Notes: a model not told the origin generated them from the letters alone. Counted from the first letter of the stretch, positions 5,221 to 13,650 are shown. The stretch: DNA of 20,903 nt from an uncultured Bacteroidales bacterium (GCA_947367415.1 CANBEE010000009.1:1-20903); one strand, 5' to 3'. Made by a program: numbers and translations.

Positions 5221-7935
5221 ATGAGAAACATGCTCACGTCCTTCGTCGCACTGCTCTTCAGCACTGTCCTCCTGGCCCAGCAGCCTACGTTGCAGGAGCA
5301 GGCGCAAGCTATCCTCATGCAGGGCGCACATATCAACCACTTCAACCGTCTGTGCCCTCAGGAGAAGGTGTACCTGCATTTCGACAACACCGCCTACTTC
5401 CAGGGCGAGACCATCTGGTTCAGCGCCACTGTATTGAAAGCAACCGAGGGCACGGCAGCCGACAGTAAGGTTCTCTATGTGGAGCTGCTCTCGCCCACCG
5501 GCATCGTGCTGCGCCAGCATAAGCTACAGGTTATCGACGGCCGCTGCCACGGCTCGCTGCCCCTCGTGGACGCTTCGGTGGAGGAGGCCAACGAGAAGCG
5601 CGGCGTGCTGGGCTATCCCAGCGGCTACTACGAGGTGAGAGCCTACACCCGTGCGATGCTCAACTTCGACGCGCACGGCTGCTTCTCACGCGTGTTCCCC
5701 GTATATAAGGCTCCCGAGAAGGAGGGCGACTACAGCAATCCCGAGCTGGAGGTCTACAGCGCCAAGGGCATCGAACGCCCCGAGACAGAGAGGCCCGAAG
5801 CACTCAACATCGACTTCCTGCCCGAGGGAGGCCACCTCATCGCCGGAGTCAAGAACCGCATCGCCTTCAAGGCTACGGGCAAGAACGGGCAGGGCGTGAC
5901 GATAGAGACTCTCACCGATGGCGAAGGCAACGATATCGTGCTCTCGCCCCAGCATCGCGGCATGGGTAGCTTCCTCTACACCCCTACGGAGCGCCGCCCC
6001 AAGGTGAAGGCACGCTACGAGGGCAAGGAATACACCTTCACGCTTCCCAAACCCGAGGAGGAGGGCTATGCCCTGCGCCTCACCCCACGCACCGACCGCA
6101 CCCTGCAGGTGGCCATCGCCACCACGCACCCCGAGGCCGAGCGCCTCTTGGGCTACACCCTGGTGCGCCACGGCAAGTGCGAGCTGATTGATACGCTCAC
6201 GATGCATGCCACCTCCTTCAGCCGCACCGTCAACACCCACAAGCTGCCCACGGGAGTGTACCAGTTCAGCCTCTTCGATGCGGGCGGCACGCTGTATGCC
6301 ACGCGCATGCTCTTTATAAATAATGGAGTATCTTCCGCCAATGTATCGGTGACTACCAATAAAAAGGCTTACGCCCCCTTCGAGGAGGTGAAGCTTCGCC
6401 TACAGGTGGAGGAGGAGGGCAACCACTACCTCTCGCTCGCGGTGCGCGATGCTGCCGACTACGGCACGGGCTACACCGATGACCTGCGCACCTACATGCT
6501 GCTCTCCTCGGAGCTGAAGGGATACATCGAGCACCCCGAGTACTACTTCGAGACCGCCGACGAGGAGCACCACAAGGCCCTCGACCAACTGATGCTGGTG
6601 CAGGGCTGGAGCCGATATGACTGGCAACGGATGTCGGGCAACACACCCTCCAGAATCAGCCACTATACCGAGGGCGCCCTTGTGCTCGACGGCTGGGCAC
6701 TGCATCCGCGCAAGGATGAGCCTATGGCAGGCATCGAGGTGAAGGCGAAGCTCTACTCCCCCGACCGCAAGCAGGTGCAGGAGGTGCGTGCCGTGACCGA
6801 CGAGAACGGCTATTGGGGCGCTGTCTTCCAGGGTTTCGAGGGCGAGTGGGACCTCAACCTGCAGACCTATCAGGAGGATAAGCCCGTAGTGGCCCGTTTG
6901 CGCTTGGAGCGTGCCACTGCCCCCGATGTGCTGGCCTACGAGGCAGGCGAGCTGTACCTGCAGCACCGTCTCGACAGCGCGGTGTATGCCCCATGGGTGA
7001 GCGAGGTGAAGAAAGACTATCTGGGCGATAAGACCATCGTGCTCGACAACGTGGAAGTGGAGGGTCACCGTCGCTACATCGACTACTGTACCTTCCAGGC
7101 GTTCGACGTGGCGAAGGATGCCGAGCTGATGACCGACAAGGGAGAATACACCTATACCGTAGCCGACTATCTGGTTGACAAGGGGTATGACATCACCTAT
7201 TCTGACGGAGAGACTTGGGAACAATACCTTGCAGCAAACCCTGATAAGGAGGACGAGTCGGGAACACGTGCTCCCACGGAAAAGGAGGTAGGAGCAAACA
7301 TGTCCGGAATGATGGGATTTGTAACGGAGAGGCAGACGGAAGGAGCCAACTTACGCGGTGTGCGGTCTTATTATCATCGTTGGCTGATGAGGAAGACGCT
7401 GATCAATGATTTTCGTACATTCTGGATCATTAAAGAGGGAAAGAATAATGTCACCGAACCCTCGAGCCTCCCAGGCTATGATATCGACATTGCTGACGTC
7501 AAGAGTATCATCGTATATGACACCCCAAATAGTTATATGGGCATTGAAGATGTGGTAAAATGCCTTGAAATAAGCGACATACGCTATGTGCAAAAGCATG
7601 CAAAAGAGAAAGAGATGTTCTATCCAGCTGGGCTATATGTCGTAGAAATACACCTTAACCCCGGTCGCAAGAGCCGCATGTCGTGGAACAAGAACACCCG
7701 CCAAACCGCCTTCGACGGCTACTCTCCCAAGATGGAGTTCTACACACCCGAATACCCTAACGGTCCCATCGAGGGCGATGCCGACTATCGCCGCACCATC
7801 TACTGGAACCCCGAAGTGAAGACCAACCGCCTCGGCATTGTCGATGTGAAGTTCTACAACAACAGCTACTCACGCTCACTCACGGTAAGCGTAGAGGGCA
7901 TGACGGATAGCGGTGTAGCAATCTCTCAGGACTGA
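5221..7935 (+). CDS. Exported MG2 (alpha-2-macroglobulin-like) domain protein
   Basis: A 904-aa protein with a signal peptide (MRNMLTSFVALLFSTVLLAQ, cleavage near residue 19), so it acts in the periplasm or on the outer membrane. Residues ~48-64 (EKVYLHFDNTAYFQGETIWF) are the start of the MG2-like fold used by large Bacteroidota envelope proteins. LDQLMLVQGWSRYDW is a recurrent block in that group. Residues ~485-550 look like a carboxypeptidase-regulatory-type beta-sandwich. A TonB-plug-like strand, TIVLDNVEVEGHR, follows near 605-617, and PKMEFYTPEYP near 836-846. The family is poorly characterised; some members sit with TonB-dependent systems. Its TGA overlaps the next ATG (TGATG), so the two genes are translationally coupled. 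Codon use in about 7150-7655 is more AT-rich than on either side. Confidence 0.85.
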   Translation: MRNMLTSFVALLFSTVLLAQQPTLQEQAQAILMQGAHINHFNRLCPQEKVYLHFDNTAYFQGETIWFSATVLKATEGTAADSKVLYVELLSPTGIVLRQHKLQVIDGRCHGSLPLVDASVEEANEKRGVLGYPSGYYEVRAYTRAMLNFDAHGCFSRVFPVYKAPEKEGDYSNPELEVYSAKGIERPETERPEALNIDFLPEGGHLIAGVKNRIAFKATGKNGQGVTIETLTDGEGNDIVLSPQHRGMGSFLYTPTERRPKVKARYEGKEYTFTLPKPEEEGYALRLTPRTDRTLQVAIATTHPEAERLLGYTLVRHGKCELIDTLTMHATSFSRTVNTHKLPTGVYQFSLFDAGGTLYATRMLFINNGVSSANVSVTTNKKAYAPFEEVKLRLQVEEEGNHYLSLAVRDAADYGTGYTDDLRTYMLLSSELKGYIEHPEYYFETADEEHHKALDQLMLVQGWSRYDWQRMSGNTPSRISHYTEGALVLDGWALHPRKDEPMAGIEVKAKLYSPDRKQVQEVRAVTDENGYWGAVFQGFEGEWDLNLQTYQEDKPVVARLRLERATAPDVLAYEAGELYLQHRLDSAVYAPWVSEVKKDYLGDKTIVLDNVEVEGHRRYIDYCTFQAFDVAKDAELMTDKGEYTYTVADYLVDKGYDITYSDGETWEQYLAANPDKEDESGTRAPTEKEVGANMSGMMGFVTERQTEGANLRGVRSYYHRWLMRKTLINDFRTFWIIKEGKNNVTEPSSLPGYDIDIADVKSIIVYDTPNSYMGIEDVVKCLEISDIRYVQKHAKEKEMFYPAGLYVVEIHLNPGRKSRMSWNKNTRQTAFDGYSPKMEFYTPEYPNGPIEGDADYRRTIYWNPEVKTNRLGIVDVKFYNNSYSRSLTVSVEGMTDSGVAISQD

Positions 7936-9980
7936 TGCAACACGGACGGATGCGACATATCATATTGCTGGCGTTGCTGCTGCTCGGCATGCACACCTTT
8001 GCCGATGAGCGGCAGATGCTGTTTAACGATGCCTGGCGTTTTCATCGGGGCGATGCAGCTTGTGCCATGCAGGCCGACTTCTCTGATGAGCGTTGGCACA
8101 TGGTGGACCTGCCGCATGATTGGCGCATGATACCCGATTCGCTGGACACCATAGACACACAAGCCGATACGGTGGGATGGTATCGCAAGACCTTCACCAT
8201 ACGACCGGAAGAGGCAGAGAAGGAGGTGTTCCTATACTTCGAACGCATACACGGGCAAGCCGAGATATGGGTCAACGGATGCTCCGTATACCGCAGCTCG
8301 TGCAGTTACCAGCCTGTTCGGATAAATGTCACTCCCTATCTGCATGCTCCATGGGAGAACAATACGGTTGCAGTGCGTGTCGGCAGTGTGCCGTGGGACG
8401 TTGGTGACTATCGTGGGGCAGGTATCACCCATGACACATGGTTGCTGAAGAAGAGCCGCATCCATTTCGACGATTGGAACACTCAAATACAGACCAAGCG
8501 CGTATATATGCGCCGAGGCCGATGGCATGCCGACATGAGCCTGTCGGCAATGGTTAGGAATGCCGGTGCAGCTACTGATGGCAACATGGAGGTGGTCGTC
8601 ACCAATCCCGATGGGAAGGAGGTTTTCAACAAGCTCTACCCACTGCACCTCACGGACAGTGCCGTGCTTGAAGCCAATATCGTTGTGGATAAAGTCCAGA
8701 ACTGGTCTTACGACATCCCTGCCATGTATAAGGCAAGCCTACGGCTGCAGACGACAGATAGCACGATCGACACGCTGGAGATACCCTTTGGCATCAGCAC
8801 CATAGAGTACACGCCCTATATGGGGTTGGTGTGCAATGACGAGTCGTCGCCCATACAAGGGGGCATGCTGGACTACAACAATCGCCTGACAGGCTATACG
8901 GCATTCCGCCGTGCCGAGTCGCTGCTCGTGGAGCATATGCAGTTCTACGGATACACCACCGTGCGCTGCCCTATGGGACTACTCTCCGAGCATTTCCTTA
9001 CGGCATGCGACACCTTGGGTGTCATGGTGCTCGTCGATGCCTTCAGCCCCATACGCCCCGATGAGGAGTGGAGCGAGCAGGCCACCGTCGACAATATCCG
9101 TCGCTTCCGCAATCACCCCTCCATTGTGATGTGGTGCATCAATGATTCGCTGCTCGAGATGCCTGTGGTGGAAGCCGTGGACAAGAGCCGCCCCATAGCA
9201 GCGACCGATATGCTGCAGGACTATCCGTGGAGCAGAGAGCGCAACCCTGTAGGCTGCAGAACAGCTCTTGGCTACTCGCTCGACACCAAACGCCTGGCTA
9301 TCCCCATCACGATGAACGTGTCGGCACCAGACACCACGCGGACCGACACCCTCGTATGGCTGCCCGAAGAGCAGCGATGGGCATGGCCTGGCTACGAGGG
9401 CGATACGATGAAGGTCACCGTATATAGCGACAACGAATGGGTACACCTCTATCTCAACGGTAGGTTTGTGGGCAATGCCAAACCCGACAAACAGACGCAT
9501 CAGGCGACATACTATATCCCCTATGTCCCGGGAGTGATACATGCCACTACGAACTTCAACACATACCGGCTGTGGCAACCCAAGAAAGCGAGGTCGAAGA
9601 TAAAACTCTATGGGCGCTTCATATACACGTCGCGCCTGTTCACCGATAGCGAGCCCGATCACTTATTCCTGAGCGTTGACCGAAAGAAGACGACAGCAGC
9701 CAATGGTGAACTCTGCTTTGTGCGGATAGAGGTGCAGGGCATCAACGACAATCTCCTTCCCGATGTCGAGGTGCCTCTTACAGTGCATATCCGTGGCCCT
9801 GGCCTCATAGTGGCGGCAGGTAATAGTGAAGGACTGTCACCTTCGCTTCAGACGTTGCGCACCCACCAAGGCAGCGCAATGGTAGTCATCCGCCCCTTCA
9901 ATGCTGTAGGCACCATCCGCCTCACTGTATTCCCCGAGGGGATGGAGGGAAAGGATATAACCGTTGACGTAGGCAAATGA
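7935..9980 (+). CDS. GH2 (beta-galactosidase-like) protein, probably catalytically inactive
   Basis: A 681-aa exported protein (hydrophobic leader ILLALLLLGMHTFA; an alternative start is the ATG at 7950). Domain order follows glycoside hydrolase family 2: jelly-roll sugar-binding domain ~25-178 (VDLPHDWR, GWYRKTF, GAGITHDTWL), Ig-like ~185-290, barrel-like ~291-430, a DUF4982-like Ig domain ~492-545 (KVTVYSDNEWVHLYLNGRFV), and a C-terminal C5-like domain ~590-675 (GPGLIVAAGNSEG). Key active-site motifs are altered: NRHHD is absent (GGMLDYNN), RTSHNP is RCPMGLL, and the acid/base SIGNE is WCINDS, with Asp for Glu. I also find no nucleophile Glu segment; the barrel is short. It may bind rather than cleave glycans. 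It is coupled to the preceding gene by a one-base overlap. Confidence 0.85.
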   Translation: MQHGRMRHIILLALLLLGMHTFADERQMLFNDAWRFHRGDAACAMQADFSDERWHMVDLPHDWRMIPDSLDTIDTQADTVGWYRKTFTIRPEEAEKEVFLYFERIHGQAEIWVNGCSVYRSSCSYQPVRINVTPYLHAPWENNTVAVRVGSVPWDVGDYRGAGITHDTWLLKKSRIHFDDWNTQIQTKRVYMRRGRWHADMSLSAMVRNAGAATDGNMEVVVTNPDGKEVFNKLYPLHLTDSAVLEANIVVDKVQNWSYDIPAMYKASLRLQTTDSTIDTLEIPFGISTIEYTPYMGLVCNDESSPIQGGMLDYNNRLTGYTAFRRAESLLVEHMQFYGYTTVRCPMGLLSEHFLTACDTLGVMVLVDAFSPIRPDEEWSEQATVDNIRRFRNHPSIVMWCINDSLLEMPVVEAVDKSRPIAATDMLQDYPWSRERNPVGCRTALGYSLDTKRLAIPITMNVSAPDTTRTDTLVWLPEEQRWAWPGYEGDTMKVTVYSDNEWVHLYLNGRFVGNAKPDKQTHQATYYIPYVPGVIHATTNFNTYRLWQPKKARSKIKLYGRFIYTSRLFTDSEPDHLFLSVDRKKTTAANGELCFVRIEVQGINDNLLPDVEVPLTVHIRGPGLIVAAGNSEGLSPSLQTLRTHQGSAMVVIRPFNAVGTIRLTVFPEGMEGKDITVDVGK

Positions 9981-10004
9981 GCCGTTACATACCCGAGCGA
10001 TGAG

Positions 10005-10910
10005 TTAGTCGCCGAAGCGAGCAAACATCTGTGTGCTGAGGTACTTCTCTGCGCGGTCGGGAAATACCACGACGATGTTTCCCTCCTCCATCTTCTCTGC
10101 CGTGCGCAAGGCAGCTATCATGGCTGCTCCGCTGCTCATTCCTGCAAATATACCCTCCTTGGCGATAATCTGCCGCGCCATCTCTATCGCCTCCTCGCTC
10201 TCTATCATCTCCTGCACATCGATCAGCGAGGGGTTATATATCTCCGGCACGATGGCCTCGTCCATATTCTTGAGCCCCTGTATGTAGTGCCCCTTTATCG
10301 GATGTGCACATACTACCTTTATATCGGGCTTCATCGTACGCAGAAACCTTGACAGCCCCATGAGCGTGCCCGATGTGCCGACCGCGCACACTAGGTAGTC
10401 AATCTGCCCATTTGTCTGCTGCCATATCTCTATGGCTGTCTTCTCATAATGTGCCTGGTAGTTGGCTGCGTTGGCAAACTGGTCGGGCATGAAGTACTTG
10501 TCGGGGTTCTCCGCCACCATCCTTCTGGCCAGCCTGATAGCTCCGTCGGTGCCCTCCTCGGCAGGTGTCAGGATAACCTTTGCACCATACGAGCGCAGTA
10601 TCTTGCGCCGCTCCACGGACACGGCACTGCTCATCACTATCTCCACGGGATAGCCCTTCACGATGCCTGCGATGGCCAGTCCTATGCCCGTATTGCCCGA
10701 GGTGGGCTCTATGATGGTGTGCCCCTTGCGGAGTCGCCCGTCGCGCTCGGCACTCTCTACCATGCGCAGTGCTATGCGGTCCTTGATGCTTCCCGTAGGG
10801 TTGAATCCCTCGAGCTTGGCAAGGATGTTTACTCGAGGATTGGGGCATAGCTTGTTGATGCGCACCATCGGTGTGTTGCCGATGGTGCCTAAGATGCTGT
10901 CATATATCAT
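10005..10910 (-). CDS. cysK: PLP-dependent cysteine synthase (CysK/CysM type)
   Basis: A 301-aa cytoplasmic fold-type II PLP enzyme. It would make L-cysteine from O-acetylserine (or a related activated serine) and sulfide. Visible motifs: PTGSIKDR with the PLP-binding Lys at residue 43; TSGNTG at 70-75, which grips the substrate carboxylate; GTSGT at 178-182, the phosphate-binding loop (GTGGT in many members); SSGAA near 259-263; and PDRAEKYLST near the C-terminus, which resembles CysM-like members (PDRGEKYLST). The exact activated-serine substrate cannot be told from sequence, so the symbol is tentative (cysM possible). It is convergent with the GH2-like gene, with only 24 nt between stops and no terminator seen. 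The upstream TPR gene is divergent from it. Confidence 0.9.
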   Translation of the reverse strand: MIYDSILGTIGNTPMVRINKLCPNPRVNILAKLEGFNPTGSIKDRIALRMVESAERDGRLRKGHTIIEPTSGNTGIGLAIAGIVKGYPVEIVMSSAVSVERRKILRSYGAKVILTPAEEGTDGAIRLARRMVAENPDKYFMPDQFANAANYQAHYEKTAIEIWQQTNGQIDYLVCAVGTSGTLMGLSRFLRTMKPDIKVVCAHPIKGHYIQGLKNMDEAIVPEIYNPSLIDVQEMIESEEAIEMARQIIAKEGIFAGMSSGAAMIAALRTAEKMEEGNIVVVFPDRAEKYLSTQMFARFGD

Positions 10911-10998
10911 TGTATAAGCTTTAATCGTTTCCTTTATTATATAACAAATGAGCAGATTTTTTTATTGTGGGGGGATGGGGTTTTTGTTTGGGTTATGG

Positions 10999-11034
10999 GT
11001 TAACGTCATCGTTATCGTTAACGTTAACGTAGCT
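10999..11034. repeat. Hexanucleotide tandem repeat, GTTAAC-like
   Basis: Six 6-nt units run head to tail: GTTAAC, GTCATC, GTTATC, GTTAAC, GTTAAC, GTAGCT. GTTAAC is itself palindromic. The block lies in the divergent gap between cysK and the TPR-HTH gene, ending 20 nt before the -33 element of the latter, so it could be regulatory or a simple slippage repeat. Confidence 0.6.
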
Positions 11035-11054
11035 CATAATTCTTCCCTATTTGT

Positions 11055-11085
11055 TTTGCGTCTTGATAAGTAATAGCTACCTTTG
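11055..11085 (+). promoter_or_regulatory. Bacteroidota-type promoter for the TPR-HTH regulator
   Basis: TTTG at 11055-11058 and TACCTTTG at 11078-11085 are 19 nt apart and match the -33/-7 consensus of the phylum. The ATG at 11138 follows after a leader of roughly 45 nt. Confidence 0.7.
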
Positions 11086-11137
11086 CGGAGTAAGATGCTG
11101 ATTGGTGATATTGAATCAGCTGATGCGATAGAATCCT

Positions 11138-12829
11138 ATGCGAAACATACTCACATCCGTTGCCGTGTTGTTCCTTCTCGTCGCCCTCCTTGTAGGGTGT
11201 GGCGACAAGCATACGATACACAGGCTGGTGCAGCTGGAGGCCCGGCTCGACCATGCCCCCGACTCTGTATTGGATGTGCTCACCAGGGTAACACCTCCTC
11301 GTCGGGGCGAGCGGCAGGCATTGCATGCGCTGCTGACCGTGTTGGCGCAAGAGAAGACGGGGACCACGGTGACTGACGACTCGCTCATCAACATAGCCAT
11401 TCAGTACTACTCCCATCGCGGCGCTCCGGCACACCGCCTGCAGGCCTTCTACTGCCAAGGGCGGATATACGCCAATTCCGGCCTATACCACGAGGCTATG
11501 ATGGCCTATACGCGGGCCAAGGAGATAGGCCAGACGACCGATGCACCCCATGCCGAAGGCATCCTATACACCCAGATGGGACTGCTGCATGGCAGCGACT
11601 ACGACTACTCGCAGGGACTCATCTATATGGAGGAGGCCTTGCGCTGCTATGATGATGTAGGGCAGGAGCGCTTGCAGACCATGGTGAAGCGTGAGATTGG
11701 GCAGTACCAGCTGCAGATGTCGCGTTTCTCCGATGCCGAGGCCTCCATCAAGGAGATTCTCGATTGGGGACAGTCACACGACGATGCCTACGTAGCCCAC
11801 GCAGCCCTCGACCTGCTGCTTCGCCTCTACGACATCACCGGTAACCACGCAGCACTGGACTCTCTCCTCCGCGCCTATCCTCCCGAAGCACTGTGGAAGA
11901 ACGCGGCCACCTACGCCATTGCGGCTCATCACTATGCCACGAAGTGTGACGTCTCTGCTGCCGAGAGGACCCTGGCACAAGCATGGAGCGTGGCCGTGAC
12001 AGCCGAAGACACCGCCATTCTGCTTGAGAAGAGCTATCAGGTGAGCAAGGTGCTGGGGCGCACAGAAGATGCACTGGCTTTCCACGAGTCGCTGCTCGCC
12101 CATAAAGACTCCGTCGTGCGTGTCAAGCTGCAGCAGCCCTTGGCAGCAGCGCAGCGCGACTACTATTACAGCCAACTCGAGATATCCGACTCGCGTGTGT
12201 CGACCCTACGCTACATCATAGGCATCACCACTCTGGTGTTTATCATCATCGGCACCACCCTCTGGGGCTATCACCAGAAGCGCCTCCGCAACAGAGAACG
12301 TCTCATCAAGCTCCTGCAAGATACGTTGCAGCAGAATCAGGCCGAGCTGCACAAGCTGCGCCTCGCGAAAGCCGACGATGACGAGCTGCACGAGCCTGAC
12401 CCGGAGCCTGAGGAGACCGACACAATCGACAATACAGCCCCCACCTCGCACCGCGATGCCATCCTGCATATCTACAGCGACAACATCAGCACCAGCAAGG
12501 CGCTGTTCGGGCAAGACGGCTGGGCTGCCCGGCTCGACAACCTCGAGTCCTCGGCCAACAAGGACAAACCCTTCACGCATGCCCAACGCCGTGCACTGCA
12601 GGAGGCCCTGCTCAGCAGCTTCGCCACGGTAATTTCAAATCTATATGACGAGGCCCCCAACCTGAACGACAAGGAGGTGCTCCACTGTCTGCTCAGCTCG
12701 TTGGGCTACAGCTCCCACATCATCAAAAACTGTCTGATGGCCTCTTCGCTCGATGCGGTGCGCATGCAAAAGTTCCGCATGAGGAAGAAACTTCCGCCTG
12801 ATATGTTCCTTCTCTTCTTTAAGGAATAA
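11138..12829 (+). CDS. Membrane-anchored TPR regulator with C-terminal HTH
   Basis: A 563-aa protein. Residues 1-21 form a lipoprotein-type signal (LLVALLVGC, lipobox Cys21). About 26-330 is alpha-helical with TPR-like repeats (for example QAFYCQGRIYANSGLYHEAM and AEGILYTQMGLL), predicted periplasmic. One membrane helix spans ~359-378 (YIIGITTLVFIIIGTTLWGY), then a coiled coil (381-412) and an acidic linker. The last ~55 residues (LNDKEVLHCLLSSLGYSSHI, AVRMQKFRMRKKLP) match the LuxR-like HTH found in Bacteroidota TPR-HTH regulators. It would sense something in the periplasm and bind DNA in the cytoplasm as a one-component regulator. The envelope operon at 12978 lies directly downstream, behind candidate operators; that it controls this operon is inference. 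Confidence 0.8.
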   Translation: MRNILTSVAVLFLLVALLVGCGDKHTIHRLVQLEARLDHAPDSVLDVLTRVTPPRRGERQALHALLTVLAQEKTGTTVTDDSLINIAIQYYSHRGAPAHRLQAFYCQGRIYANSGLYHEAMMAYTRAKEIGQTTDAPHAEGILYTQMGLLHGSDYDYSQGLIYMEEALRCYDDVGQERLQTMVKREIGQYQLQMSRFSDAEASIKEILDWGQSHDDAYVAHAALDLLLRLYDITGNHAALDSLLRAYPPEALWKNAATYAIAAHHYATKCDVSAAERTLAQAWSVAVTAEDTAILLEKSYQVSKVLGRTEDALAFHESLLAHKDSVVRVKLQQPLAAAQRDYYYSQLEISDSRVSTLRYIIGITTLVFIIIGTTLWGYHQKRLRNRERLIKLLQDTLQQNQAELHKLRLAKADDDELHEPDPEPEETDTIDNTAPTSHRDAILHIYSDNISTSKALFGQDGWAARLDNLESSANKDKPFTHAQRRALQEALLSSFATVISNLYDEAPNLNDKEVLHCLLSSLGYSSHIIKNCLMASSLDAVRMQKFRMRKKLPPDMFLLFFKE

Positions 12830-12860
12830 ACGTCTATTTTATAGCTCGTTATGCGCGATT

Positions 12861-12910
12861 TGTTACGCTGCCCTCCAGCGTAACATGCAAATGTTACGCT
12901 TTTGTTACGC
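12861..12910 (+). promoter_or_regulatory. TGTTACGC cluster, candidate operator of the envelope operon
   Basis: TGTTACGC occurs at 12861-12868, 12892-12899 and 12903-12910, and inverted (GCGTAACA) at 12878-12885. The last two copies are 11 nt apart and the last ends 30 nt before TACCTTTG, exactly as at 3138-3194. The first copy and the inverted copy also form a perfect 9-bp inverted repeat (12862-12870 with 12876-12884, 5-nt loop). No T-run follows, so I prefer operator over terminator. Confidence 0.6.
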
Positions 12911-12917
12911 TCTTTTT

Positions 12918-12948
12918 TTGGTGCGTATACCCCAAACCTTTACCTTTG
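12918..12948 (+). promoter_or_regulatory. Bacteroidota-type promoter of the envelope operon
   Basis: TTG at 12918-12920 and TACCTTTG at 12941-12948 are separated by 20 nt. Transcription would begin near 12955, which rules out the ATG at 12885 and supports the start at 12978. Confidence 0.75.
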
Positions 12949-12977
12949 CGCCAACATCACAAGATACTATACGCAAT

Positions 12978-13568
12978 ATGAAAAGAATCAGCATCGCATT
13001 GCTGCTGCTCATAGGCTTCATCGGAGCCGTAGCGGCACAGGAGAGAAAGTGGGAACACAGTGTAAACATCTCGGCAGGGCAGTTTCAGGACGGCACGTTG
13101 GTGAGCTACGACACAGGCCTTTCGCTCAAGTTCGGCTATGGCTTGGCCTATCGGTTTGCCGAGCAGTTCTCGGTAAAGACGGGCATCGCCATGCGTGGAG
13201 ATGCCGAAAACGCCTTCCAACAATGGGAGGGTGGCGACTACGACACGTTTGAATTCATCGAAGTCCCCCTCGTTGCCCGCTACCACACCAAGGATCATGT
13301 CGTGTTTGGCCTTGGCCCCGTGTTTGCGTTCTGCACGAGCAATGACACCTATTATATTGATGCCGACCCGCATAGTCCGCTCAATGGCAAGCCAAAGATC
13401 AAGGATTTCTACGTAGGCCTTCAGCCCAGCATCATTTATCAATGGAAACACTTTGCCCTCGGCGTTGAAGCCACCTACGGACTCATGGATGTGAAGCTCA
13501 ATCACGGCCTCACCACAGGCAGCAAGTATCTGAATCAAGTAATGTGCAGCATAAGTTACCGTTTTTAA
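12978..13568 (+). CDS. Outer membrane beta-barrel protein (porin-family-like)
   Basis: From the ATG at 12978 the protein has 196 aa and a clean signal peptide (MKRISIALLLLIGFIGAVAA, cut before QERKW). An earlier in-frame ATG at 12885 lies upstream of the promoter and is rejected. The mature part alternates polar and hydrophobic residues in strand-sized blocks (SLKFGYGLAYRFAEQFSVKT, ARYHTKDHVVFGLGPVFAF) and ends in SISYRF, with the terminal Phe expected of an outer-membrane barrel inserted by BAM. It fits the small OmpX/porin-type beta-barrels of Bacteroidota; substrate unknown. It is the first gene of a probable operon running to 17371, directly downstream of the TPR-HTH gene. Confidence 0.8.
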   Translation: MKRISIALLLLIGFIGAVAAQERKWEHSVNISAGQFQDGTLVSYDTGLSLKFGYGLAYRFAEQFSVKTGIAMRGDAENAFQQWEGGDYDTFEFIEVPLVARYHTKDHVVFGLGPVFAFCTSNDTYYIDADPHSPLNGKPKIKDFYVGLQPSIIYQWKHFALGVEATYGLMDVKLNHGLTTGSKYLNQVMCSISYRF

Positions 13569-13650
13569 GCCGTCATGTGCAGAAAACTGCCTCATATCTT
13601 GCAGTATAACAAGAAATAACCTATTTTTACAGCCATAAATCATAGAAACA

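Noticed and set aside
4707..5345. 212-aa minus-strand ORF across 4707-5345
   Set aside because: It is antisense to two better supported genes; its composition looks like a shadow frame.
6400..7224. 274-aa minus-strand ORF inside the MG2-like gene
   Set aside because: A long antisense frame is expected in GC3-rich genes; the sense strand has clear domains and a signal peptide.
12861..12910. CRISPR array suggested by the repeated TGTTACGC
   Set aside because: Units are 8 nt, one is inverted, spacing is 3-23 nt and no cas genes are present; promoter operators fit better.
12885..12977. Upstream in-frame extension of the beta-barrel gene
   Set aside because: The promoter TACCTTTG at 12941-12948 lies inside it, and the real signal peptide begins at 12978.
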